Shown here in pieces: positions 1-4,742 of a stretch of 5,113 bases of DNA. Origin of the DNA: DASYAN01 sp034431765 (GTDB lineage Bacteria; Chloroflexota; Ktedonobacteria; Ktedonobacterales; Ktedonobacteraceae). Made by a program: the position numbers and the translations under genes. The stretch covers positions 1 through 5,113 of the forward strand of contig DAOUDD010000091.1 in assembly GCA_034431765.1 (NCBI GenBank), in the 5' to 3' direction. A model generated the notes under the pieces. It was not told the DNA's origin. It worked only from the letters and a program-made list of their open reading frames with translations, and made no database searches. Position 1 is the stretch's first letter. Each line of letters opens with the position of its first letter.

Positions 1-35
1 ACATTTGATGAAGAATGAGTCACTTCCCAGCGAGG

Positions 36-293
36 TTATTCATCAGAACGTGAAGTAGCCGCCTCCTGAAAAGGAGGGGCTTCGATGTGGACTATTGGGG
101 TATGGGAAGAAGACACGTCTGTAGGAAAGAGTCTACAGGCCAACTGCAAAAAGTCTTGATACATTTCATCGAGCTTTTCCCAGTAGCCCAGGAGGTGACG
201 CCAGCAGTTGAGCCAGGAGAAGAAAGGTTCGGCGGTCCAGTGACGCTGTGCTTTGCCTGTTGACAAGCTGTTTGCTTGCTCCTGACTAACTGC
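36..293 (-). pseudogene. IS5-like transposase, C-terminal remnant
   Basis: The reverse strand encodes a stretch that resembles the end of an IS5-type DDE transposase. The key part is QRHWTAEPFFSWLNCWRHLL followed by WEKLDEMYQDFLQLACRLF, comparable to the family pattern RRWVVERTFAWLNRxRRL...YExxLxxYLAFLHLAC, which lies around the last catalytic glutamate and the final helix. About 76 residues can be read from a TTG at 264-266, and the frame stays open to about 312, where a stop occurs, so everything upstream (the first two catalytic Asp residues and most of the fold) is missing. The usual ER pair is EP here and the preceding Arg is His, which fits decay. The tail after the LACRLF block is not recognisable. 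It is almost certainly not functional. The exact IS family is inferred from the motif only. Confidence 0.68.
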
Positions 294-322
294 CCAGGGT
301 CGCTATCGTACCATGACCCTGG
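294..322. repeat. 8-bp perfect inverted repeat beside the transposase stub
   Basis: CCAGGGTC (294-301) and GACCCTGG (315-322) form a perfect 8-bp stem with a 13-nt loop. It lies directly upstream of the transposase remnant and no T-run follows it on either strand. It could mark an insertion or deletion junction, or be a chance hairpin. I see no matching partner elsewhere in the window. Confidence 0.4.
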
Positions 323-535
323 TTTGCTTCTTTGTGCCTCTAATTATATTATACCATATATTTCCGATAAAGTCTAGTATAAAAGGAATGTTTAAAGGTA
401 AGAGGGCTTACGGAGTAGATACTAAACACGCCTTTCTACAATCACATACATTTTTTGGGGATGTATCGTGATATCTGGTTGTATGGCTACTGGTACATCA
501 TTAACAAGACGCGGGGTAAAACGAGCAGTCATGAG
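323..535. other. gene-free AT-rich stretch
   Basis: I find no coding sequence with recognisable similarity here. The left part (340-400) is AT-rich. Two small competing hairpins are possible around 446-499: ATACAT (446-451) can pair with ATGTAT (461-466), and GATGTA (460-465) can pair with TACATC (494-499). Neither matches a riboswitch or RNA family that I recognise. Confidence 0.4.
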
Positions 536-595
536 CAAAATAAGGAAACCCCCCCTGGCTAATTGTAGCTTTGCCGGGTGTGGTTTCCTGTTTTG
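536..595 (-). terminator. rho-independent terminator after the MDR gene
   Basis: Positions 543-559 and 573-589 form a 17-position stem (14 Watson-Crick pairs, the rest G-U or mismatched) around a 13-nt loop. CAAAA (536-540) and TTTTG (591-595) flank the stem and can extend it. Read on the minus strand, the stem is followed by TTATTTTG, a U-rich tail. It lies about 40 bases after the stop codon of the oxidoreductase at 633, in the right orientation to end that transcript. The T-run on the plus side means it could also work in the other direction. Confidence 0.75.
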
Positions 596-632
596 CGACG
601 AATAGCGTTAGTTTTGGATAGCGATGTCGTCT

Positions 633-1559
633 CTACCGTGACGGGATGAGCACGATTTTGCCGTTGGTGTGGCGCTGCTCTAGCTCGCGATATGCCTCCT
701 GGACATCAGTGAGGGGGTAGGTGCGGGCGATTGGGATCTCCAGTTCTCGGCGGTTGATGAGGTCAGCGAGATAGCGAAGTACCTCGGCGTTTGCTGCATC
801 AGAGGTTCCCTCAGCCTTGACGCCGTACTTTTGCACAGCCTCAAAGTTGATGATGGTATTGATACGTTCTCGTGCGATGCCAAGTTTGAGGGCAAGTTCG
901 ACGTAGCCAGCTCCGAATGTGTCGATGAAGGCGTCGAGGTGATTGTTGGAGGCGGCTCGGATACGCTCCTCAACGCCATCACCGTAGGTGATCGGGATGA
1001 CGCCGTGCTCTTTGAGCCAGTGATGATGCGTCTCACTTGCCAGACCGATCACCTTTGCCCCCTCCCGTACGGCCAGTTGCACGACGATTGAACCGACTCC
1101 ACCCGCTGCACCTGAGACGGCGAGGGTGTCACCCCGTTTGAGCGCGACGGCGCGAATGGCTGCGTAGGCTGTTGTGCCGGCTATAAACAGTGAGCCCGCC
1201 TCTTCCCAGGAGACGTTGGGCGGACGATGGATAAGGTTGCTCTCCTCTACAACAACAAACTCTGCATGACTGGCACGGTTGTTCGTGAAGCCAATCACCT
1301 CGTCGCCCATGGCGAAACTCTGTACACCCTTGCCAACTGCGGCAACGATTCCTGCCAGGTCGCTGCCCTGCCCGGAGGGGAATGTGGCGGGCCACTGCTT
1401 TGCAAACAGGCCCTTACGAATAGATGCTTCGCCTGGATTAATGCCGGCTGCTCTGACGTTGACCAGGACTTGCTCTGGACCTGGCTGCGGCCGCTCGACA
1501 TCTACGATCTGTAACACGTCGATGCCGCCGTATTGATTAAATCTGACTGCTTTTGGCAT
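633..1559 (-). CDS. NADP-dependent MDR oxidoreductase, quinone oxidoreductase type
   Basis: This is an intact 308-residue enzyme of the medium-chain dehydrogenase/reductase superfamily, zinc-free quinone oxidoreductase (zeta-crystallin-like) branch. Such proteins use NAD(P)H in the cytosol to reduce quinones, enones or similar electrophiles; the real substrate cannot be read from sequence. The N-terminal GroES-like domain covers about residues 1-120, with GxNPGEASIRKG at 39-50 and GQGSDLAGIVAAVG at 63-76. The Rossmann domain carries the nucleotide loop SGAAGGVGS at 149-157. The C-terminus ends with the family pattern AYRELEQRHTNGKIVLIP (289-306). There is no cysteine at all, so no catalytic or structural zinc site. 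The ATG start has a strong GGAAGGAGA site a few bases upstream. It lies downstream of, and in the same direction as, the broken SDR gene, but 251 bases away, so it probably has its own promoter. A terminator follows at 536-595. The family call is firm; quinone specificity is inferred. Confidence 0.93.
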   Translation of the reverse strand: MPKAVRFNQYGGIDVLQIVDVERPQPGPEQVLVNVRAAGINPGEASIRKGLFAKQWPATFPSGQGSDLAGIVAAVGKGVQSFAMGDEVIGFTNNRASHAEFVVVEESNLIHRPPNVSWEEAGSLFIAGTTAYAAIRAVALKRGDTLAVSGAAGGVGSIVVQLAVREGAKVIGLASETHHHWLKEHGVIPITYGDGVEERIRAASNNHLDAFIDTFGAGYVELALKLGIARERINTIINFEAVQKYGVKAEGTSDAANAEVLRYLADLINRRELEIPIARTYPLTDVQEAYRELEQRHTNGKIVLIPSR

Positions 1560-1566
1560 GGTCTTT

Positions 1567-1576
1567 CTCCTTCCTT
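1567..1576 (-). promoter_or_regulatory. ribosome binding site of the MDR gene
   Basis: On the minus strand AAGGAAGGAGA precedes the ATG at 1557-1559 by about 7 bases. This near-ideal Shine-Dalgarno sequence fixes the start. A TATAAA-like box lies further upstream near 1606-1612 on the same strand, but its -35 match is weak, so I do not call the promoter. Confidence 0.75.
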
Positions 1577-1663
1577 TTTCGAAAACAATGGACTTGATAA
1601 CGTATTTTTATAAATGGTGCCTGAGTGCAAATGTCGTGTACTTTATGATAAATCTCGATGGAA

Positions 1664-1703
1664 GCGATAGAATCGGGTCCCTATTTCCGAGTAATGAATT
1701 ACT
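1664..1703. repeat. dispersed palindromic repeat, copy 1
   Basis: This segment has the same order of elements as 4249-4287: CGATA, then AATCGGGTCCCTATTT, then CG, then AATGAATT. At 1690-1703 the end forms a palindrome, AGTAAT-GA-ATTACT. The second copy has CCCAAT-GA-ATTGGG at the same place, so both arms have changed together. It lies between the two oxidoreductase genes, with no coding signal over it. Confidence 0.75.
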
Positions 1704-1749
1704 TATGGGGAACGGTAATATTGTATGCAAGAGTATAATCAGGCTCCTA

Positions 1750-1779
1750 CTTCACAGAAATTCGTTGCTGTGAAGTTTT
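1750..1779 (+). terminator. perfect hairpin with T-tail between SDR and MDR genes
   Basis: CTTCACAG (1750-1757) and CTGTGAAG (1768-1775) pair perfectly around a 10-nt loop and are followed by TTTT (1776-1779). The T-tail is on the plus strand, although both neighbouring genes run on the minus strand and no plus-strand gene ends here. On the minus strand no T-run follows. It may therefore be an operator-like palindrome or repeat debris rather than a working terminator. Confidence 0.4.
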
Positions 1780-1810
1780 GGTGTAATATGTTAAAGAATG
1801 GCATAAGATA

Positions 1811-2529
1811 TTATGATTTTGAAAGGAAGGAGGCGAGGTTGTCGGTGTAGACCTCGGCTGCCTCTGTGCGGATCGCCTCGGCAATTTTCTCGGCCACCTG
1901 CTCTGCTGGCTCGACCTCCATTACGCCACCACGTGTAGAACTCCCCCGATTGTCCGTGGCGTTGTTGACGAAGTTCGTTGCTGTAACGCTCGGATAAACG
2001 AGTCCGACGCGAATGTTGGCCTGTGCCGGTTCACGGCGAGCTATAAGCGTAAGTGCATTTAATGTTTGTTTGATTGATGCATAGAGGCCAGTATTGAGCG
2101 TGCTCATTTTTGTGGTACCAGAGCTGATGTTGACTATTACGCCACCACCTTGCTCCCGCATCTTGGGAATGACTGCTTGTATGGCACTGAGCACCCCAAC
2201 AACATTGAGTTCGAAAAGGGAGCGATACTGCTGGATGTCTGCTTGCTCTACTGGAACATACATGCCCTGGCCCGGGTTGTTGATGAGCACGTCGATTCGT
2301 CCATAGTGTTCGTAGACGCGCTTTACCATTGCTCTAATGGCTGTCTCATCGCGCATATCGGTTGGAACCGCGAATGCATCTGGTATTCAGAGACGAGTTG
2401 CTGAAGTGGTGAGGCTGAGCGAGCCACTTCAGCAAGTTTAGCCCCCTGTTGGGCCAGGAGTCGAGCGGTGGCGAGACCGATGCCCTCTGAGGCTCCAGTG
2501 AGAAGAACGACTTTATCTTGAATATCCAA
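1811..2529 (-). pseudogene. short-chain dehydrogenase/reductase, frameshifted
   Basis: Two overlapping minus-strand frames join into one classical SDR. The first runs from a TTG at 2527-2529 and carries the cofactor loop TGASEGIG (residues 11-18). After VSE (46-48) the frame is lost near 2384-2385. In the next frame the protein goes on as PDAFAVPTDMRDETAI and ends at 1811. Adding one base there, for example making the codon TTA, restores about 239 residues, a normal SDR length. Restored numbering gives NNPG at 84-87 (usually NNAG), the active-site Asn109 in NVVG, Ser137 in NISS, and Tyr150-x3-Lys154, with the usual 13-residue Ser-Tyr spacing. These are NAD(P)-dependent cytosolic oxidoreductases; the substrate is unknown. 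The start has AAGGAGG seven bases upstream. All catalytic residues survive, so the break is recent or is a sequencing error. The gene is divergent from the HxlR regulator, its likely controller. Confidence 0.88.
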
Positions 2530-2536
2530 GGTAGAT

Positions 2537-2543
2537 CCTCCTT
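2537..2543 (-). promoter_or_regulatory. strong RBS fixing a TTG start for the SDR gene
   Basis: The minus strand reads AAGGAGG, then ATCTACC, then TTG GAT ATT. The perfect Shine-Dalgarno core with 7-base spacing supports the TTG at 2527-2529. Translation from it gives MDIQDKVVLLTGAS, the normal distance from an SDR N-terminus to the glycine loop. Confidence 0.85.
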
Positions 2544-2557
2544 GATGTCTGCATAAT

Positions 2558-2572
2558 ATATAGATACTATAT
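2558..2572. promoter_or_regulatory. 15-bp palindrome, candidate operator
   Basis: ATATAG-ATA-CTATAT is a perfect palindrome with 6-base arms and a 3-base centre. It lies in the 95-bp gap between the SDR and hxlR-like genes and covers the likely -10 box of the SDR promoter (2566-2571). HxlR-family proteins bind as dimers to palindromes in such divergent gaps, so this is the best operator candidate. AT-rich palindromes also arise by chance. Confidence 0.5.
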
Positions 2573-2594
2573 CGGAAGAAATTGTAATTTGTAA
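2566..2594 (-). promoter_or_regulatory. putative promoter of the SDR gene
   Basis: On the minus strand TTACAA (2594-2589) is followed after 17 bases by TATAGT (2571-2566), a 5-of-6 match to a -10 box. Transcription would start near 2559, leaving about 30 bases of leader before the TTG and including the AAGGAGG site. The -35 match is weak. Confidence 0.5.
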
Positions 2595-2618
2595 GAAGGA
2601 ACCAAAAAGTGCTATAGT
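2589..2618 (+). promoter_or_regulatory. putative extended -10 promoter of the HxlR regulator
   Basis: TTGTAA (2589-2594), an 18-base gap, and TATAGT (2613-2618) preceded by TG at 2610-2611 make an extended -10 promoter. The expected transcription start, 6-7 bases after the -10 box, falls on the ATG at 2625. No Shine-Dalgarno sequence is present, so the mRNA may be leaderless. The -35 hexamer is the same six base pairs used on the other strand by the SDR promoter. Confidence 0.5.
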
Positions 2619-2624
2619 TTCCAC

Positions 2625-3044
2625 ATGGAAACTAAGGAACAAACAGGCCCGGATATTTTTCAGGCGAGCTGCCTATCGCGGCGAGTGCTGGAATTGATCG
2701 CTGATCAGTGGACGCCGTTGGTGATCTATGCATTGGAAGAGGGCACAATGCGTTTTGGTCAGTTATTGAAGCGGATTACTGGCATCTCAAAGAAGATGTT
2801 GACGCAGACGTTGCGGACGATGGAGCGCAATGGGCTGGTGCGACGCGTTGTCTATCCTGTTGTACCTCCGGTTGTAGAGTATTCGTTGACGTCATTGGGG
2901 GAAACGCTGATAGAGCCGATGCAGGCGTTACGGACCTGGGCATATGGGCATTTGCAGGAGGTTGCGCAGGCCCGTATGCTGTACGATCAACGCGGGCGTA
3001 CGCAGCTCCAGGAAGGGGTGGCTGCGCTTGTTCAACAGCGGTAG
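2625..3044 (+). CDS. HxlR/DUF24-family transcriptional regulator
   Basis: This is an intact 139-residue winged-helix regulator. The family pattern is clear from end to end: Cys16 followed by LSRRVLELIADQWTPLVIYAL (17-37), EGTMRFGQLLKRITGISKKMLTQ as wing and recognition-helix region (about 39-61), LRTMERNGLVRR (63-74), then the hallmark VYPVVPPVVEYSLTSLGETL (76-95). The C-terminal helix around RTWAYGHLQE would form the dimer interface. Cys16 is the only cysteine and sits where DUF24 members such as YodB, HypR and QorR carry the conserved redox-sensing thiol, so sensing of quinones, oxidants or electrophiles is likely but inferred. It is divergent from the SDR gene across 95 bp and probably represses that gene and itself. 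The start is fixed by family length; there is no RBS, only a -10 box 6 bases upstream. A hairpin follows the stop. Confidence 0.94.
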   Translation: METKEQTGPDIFQASCLSRRVLELIADQWTPLVIYALEEGTMRFGQLLKRITGISKKMLTQTLRTMERNGLVRRVVYPVVPPVVEYSLTSLGETLIEPMQALRTWAYGHLQEVAQARMLYDQRGRTQLQEGVAALVQQR

Positions 3045-3053
3045 TAGGAGTTC

Positions 3054-3086
3054 TTCGAGGGGATGAGTGAGGTTGTTCCCCTCGAA
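3054..3086 (+). terminator. hairpin after the HxlR gene, probable terminator
   Basis: TTCGAGGGGA (3054-3063) pairs with TCCCCTCGAA (3077-3086) in a perfect 10-bp stem with a 13-nt loop, starting 10 bases after the stop codon. The following bases, TCTAGCATTCTTTCT, are only loosely T-rich, so termination strength is uncertain. It also separates hxlR from the oppositely oriented GNAT remnant. Confidence 0.55.
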
Positions 3087-3174
3087 TCTAGCATTCTTTC
3101 TAACAGGAGGGTTTCTGGTTATCGCTTATGTGTTCACCGTGTTTAGTACATTGCCTCAAACATAGGGCGCTATA

Positions 3175-3339
3175 CTATTCTCCACGTAGTTTGCTGTAGA
3201 GGACTTGGTCGTGCCAGGCACCGTTACGCCATTGGGCTTTGCGTATCACCCCTTCGCGTGTAAAGCCAGCCTTCTCCAGTGCACGTTGCTCAGGGCGGTT
3301 TGTAACGTTTGAAGTGCTCTGATGTATTTGTCGGTTTAA
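3175..3339 (-). pseudogene. GNAT N-acetyltransferase, C-terminal remnant
   Basis: The minus strand reads NVTNRPEQRALEKAGF, then TREGVIRKAQWRNGAWHDQV, then LYSKLRGE and a stop at 3175-3177. This is the typical end of a RimJ/RimL-like GNAT enzyme: the xNxxxQRALEKAGFxxEG motif after the acetyl-CoA binding region, then the final beta strands with D-x-x-LYSxLR. Such enzymes move an acetyl group from acetyl-CoA to an amine. The frame is closed by two adjacent TAA codons at 3340-3345, and nothing GNAT-like appears upstream in any frame, so the acetyl-CoA binding half is lost. It is a stub about 54 codons long, and its termini converge with the HxlR gene. The motif match is good; the exact left break is uncertain. 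Confidence 0.72.
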
Positions 3340-3493
3340 TTATTACAGACTGTGGGTTAGTGCTAGCTGGGGGAACTGTCGCCTCTTGTTTAGGGGATAA
3401 TTCGTTTATTTGCAGGGTGGTTGTAGGCTTCAACTTCATAGTACTCTCTGGTAAGGTCTTTTCTTTCCGGTAGAAGACATTTTCTTTCCACAA
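3290..3493 (-). CDS. doubtful small ORF, hypothetical protein
   Basis: A 67-codon frame starts at TTG 3491-3493 with AGGAG four bases upstream, a rather tight spacing. The product is rich in Thr, Pro, Ser and Lys with no hydrophobic core, signal peptide or known motif, and looks disordered. Its last codons overlap the GNAT remnant in another frame, so the 3' end is at least partly chance reading of decayed sequence. I do not recognise it and would not rely on it without homologues. Confidence 0.2.
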   Translation of the reverse strand: MWKENVFYRKEKTLPESTMKLKPTTTLQINELSPKQEATVPPASTNPQSVIIKPTNTSEHFKRYKPP

Positions 3494-3527
3494 TTTTCTC
3501 CTCGAAGATGTTTCCTTATGCTAAAAA

Positions 3528-3585
3528 TCGCTCTCATGTGAGTTCTGGAGCCGGTTTAGTGGTTACTGGGTGTGAGGGAGAGCGA
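3528..3585 (-). terminator. long-loop hairpin with T-tail
   Basis: TCGCTCTC (3528-3535) and GAGAGCGA (3578-3585) pair perfectly around a 42-nt loop. On the minus strand the stem is followed by TTTTTAG. The only minus-strand reading frame ending upstream is a weak one at 3649-3744; downstream lies the doubtful small frame starting at 3493. It could be a terminator for something lost, or a leader hairpin. Confidence 0.35.
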
Positions 3586-3648
3586 AAAAACGAGTTTAGA
3601 AGCCCTAATAAAATCTTAATGTATAGAAACGCCACCTGAGGCAGAAAT

Positions 3649-3744
3649 TTATGGTGAGATGTGGGTTTTGGGCGTGGGCTGAGACCGCTTCAGTGCTCGC
3701 GTGAGACGTTGAACCTCAACTTCTGGGACCCCAATGGTACTTTT
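3649..3744 (-). pseudogene. possible protein C-terminal fragment, unidentified
   Basis: One minus-strand frame reads STIGVPEVEVQRLTRALKRS followed by QPTPKTHISP and a TAA at 3649-3651. It is closed on the left by a TAA at 3745-3747. The middle looks like an amphipathic helix, and this stretch is more GC-rich than its surroundings, as if it were a remnant of a real gene, perhaps of a mobile element. I cannot name the family. Confidence 0.2.
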
Positions 3745-3863
3745 TTATCACGAGTTGAGGCAAAAATGATGATTCCAAAAAAATCTTATACTATCCCCTT
3801 TGGAACCGCGAGAGTCCGGTATAAGACAAGCGGCCAATCCAATCCACTTAAGGCAGAATCGAA

Positions 3864-3940
3864 CATCGCGTAGGGAGCGTGCCTGCCTCGCTCCAGGAGA
3901 CTTGAGCGGGACAAACACGCTCCTTACGCGGCTAACGATG
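3864..3940. repeat. large intergenic hairpin (REP/MITE-like)
   Basis: CGCGTAGGGAGCGTG (3867-3881) pairs with CACGCTCCTTACGCG (3916-3930) over 15 positions with one G-U pair. Inside it CTCGCTC (3887-3893) pairs with GAGCGGG (3904-3910), also with one G-U, around a 10-nt loop. CATCG (3864-3868) and CGATG (3936-3940) give an alternative outer closure. The arms are GC-rich in an AT-richer setting and no T-run follows. This looks like a mobile or repeated intergenic palindrome rather than a terminator. Confidence 0.6.
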
Positions 3941-4144
3941 TGCTAAACAATGCGTCAGATGAAATGGATTGGAACAGGGACGATTGCGGGGGCCAGATTT
4001 CGAGACAGAGTATTGCATGCATGCTTTCCCGGCATTGCTTTCCAGGACGGCTGGGCCGAAATGGGGGGCGGAGACTTGATGGTGGCACCTTCGCTGTGAG
4101 ATCGCGACTCGCAGTGAATGTGGCCAATTGGATTTCTACCAACG
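3941..4144. other. gene-free stretch, nothing recognised
   Basis: Several frames are open here on both strands, including a long one on the minus strand, but their translations are Arg-, His- and Gln-rich with no domain and run through the repeats to the right. I see no RBS-backed gene or RNA motif. Confidence 0.4.
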
Positions 4145-4287
4145 CGCAATGAATTGTGGATAGCGATGAATCGCGTGGTTTGTAGATTTTTGCGATGATC
4201 TCGATGATTTGCGTGATGTGCAACATTTTGCAATGAATCGGGGCGGACGCGATAAATCGGGTCCCTATTTTCGCCCAATGAATTGGG
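4145..4287. repeat. cluster of ATGAAT-core palindromes, with dispersed repeat copy 2
   Basis: Short palindromes with different arms around the same core occur here: CGCAAT-GA-ATTGTG (4145-4156, one G-U), GCGAT-GA-ATCGC (4163-4174), a degenerate CAAT-GA-ATCG (4231-4240), CGAT-AA-ATCG (4250-4259) and CCCAAT-GA-ATTGGG (4274-4287). Between the second and third lie related GCGATGATC and CGATGATTTGCG strings (4192-4213). The part 4249-4287 is the second copy of the element at 1664-1703. Another member is at 4651-4662. The even spacing and lack of coding sense suggest expanded non-coding repeats. Confidence 0.65.
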
Positions 4288-4474
4288 TGGAAGTGGTGTT
4301 GGTAGAAGACGTGGGATGTTGTTGGAGGTTTGGCAAAGAAGTTTTGCGTTCCGAAGACGGCGTCAAGGTCAAGATTAGAGTTGTTCTTCACCTCTAAGGG
4401 AGGGGTGGAGGGCGTGAAAAAAAGATTGTTGAGTGCATTTTCAGAGCTGTATGGGTTGCGTGGATCTTCCCAAT

Positions 4475-4625
4475 TCATGTGCCTGCGTTGTCTGACCGGG
4501 TGGGGCGTACATCTGTCGTTCACCGTTCCGCGTGCCGTGGCTCGCGCGGGAGGAGGTGCGGCCCTTCTCTCCGGGGCATCCCCCGGCAGAGTGTACGCAT
4601 CCTGGCTCGGTGGATAGAGGCATGA
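4475..4625. ncRNA. GC-rich element with nested helices, possible structured RNA or MITE
   Basis: Four or more helices nest in order. P1: TCATG/CATGA plus CCT/AGG (4475-4484 with 4618-4625, 2-base bulge). P2: ACCGGG/CTCGGT (4495-4500 with 4606-4611, one G-U). P3: GCGTACATCTG (4505-4515) with 4587-4598, 11 pairs and one bulged G. Within P3 are two hairpins: CCGCG/CGCGG (4528-4532 with 4545-4549) and CCGGGG/CCCCGG (4571-4576 with 4581-4586, 4-nt loop). The whole is clearly GC-richer than its flanks. Frames on both strands are open, but their products have no domain. It may be a transcribed RNA on either strand, or a folded mobile repeat. I recognise no known RNA family. Confidence 0.45.
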
Positions 4626-4641
4626 GAGACGGATGCGAAGA

Positions 4642-4680
4642 CCTCGATGGGCAATGAATTGCGGGGGACCAGGTGCGAGG
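4642..4680 (+). promoter_or_regulatory. structured leader segment upstream of the 59-aa gene
   Basis: CCTCG (4642-4646) pairs with CGAGG (4676-4680) and encloses the palindrome GCAAT-GA-ATTGC (4651-4662), another member of the ATGAAT family. It lies about 60 bases before the start of the small gene. Whether it acts in the leader or is only repeat debris cannot be told. Confidence 0.3.
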
Positions 4681-4742
4681 CGAATGGCGATTACACGGTT
4701 CTGAAAACGATGAGATATGCCGAAAAGGAAAGGATAGAGATC

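Noticed and set aside
680..1536. Several overlapping frames on both strands within the MDR gene
   Set aside because: They are shadows of a complete, well-conserved 308-residue enzyme.
2094..2642. Frames on both strands over the SDR gene, including one starting across the promoter gap
   Set aside because: They have no domain similarity, while the SDR frames contain cofactor and catalytic motifs.
2708..3070. Second plus-strand frame inside the HxlR gene
   Set aside because: It is an alternative reading of the regulator with no motif; the HxlR frame matches its family throughout.
3661..3873. Plus-strand frame of 70 codons
   Set aside because: It has no RBS, no domain, and runs into the 3864-3940 hairpin. 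The opposite strand gives the slightly more protein-like fragment at 3649-3744.
4145..4287. CRISPR array
   Set aside because: The repeated units are short, variable palindromes with irregular spacing; there are no identical direct repeats with uniform spacers and no cas genes.
4330..4623. Open frames on both strands across the structured element
   Set aside because: Neither product has a recognisable motif, and the sequence is better explained by nested RNA or DNA helices.
4647..4742. Upstream ATG starts for the 59-residue gene (4647 and 4710)
   Set aside because: They lack Shine-Dalgarno sites and would place a charged, repeat-derived extension before the hydrophobic segment; the ATG at 4743 has a proper RBS.
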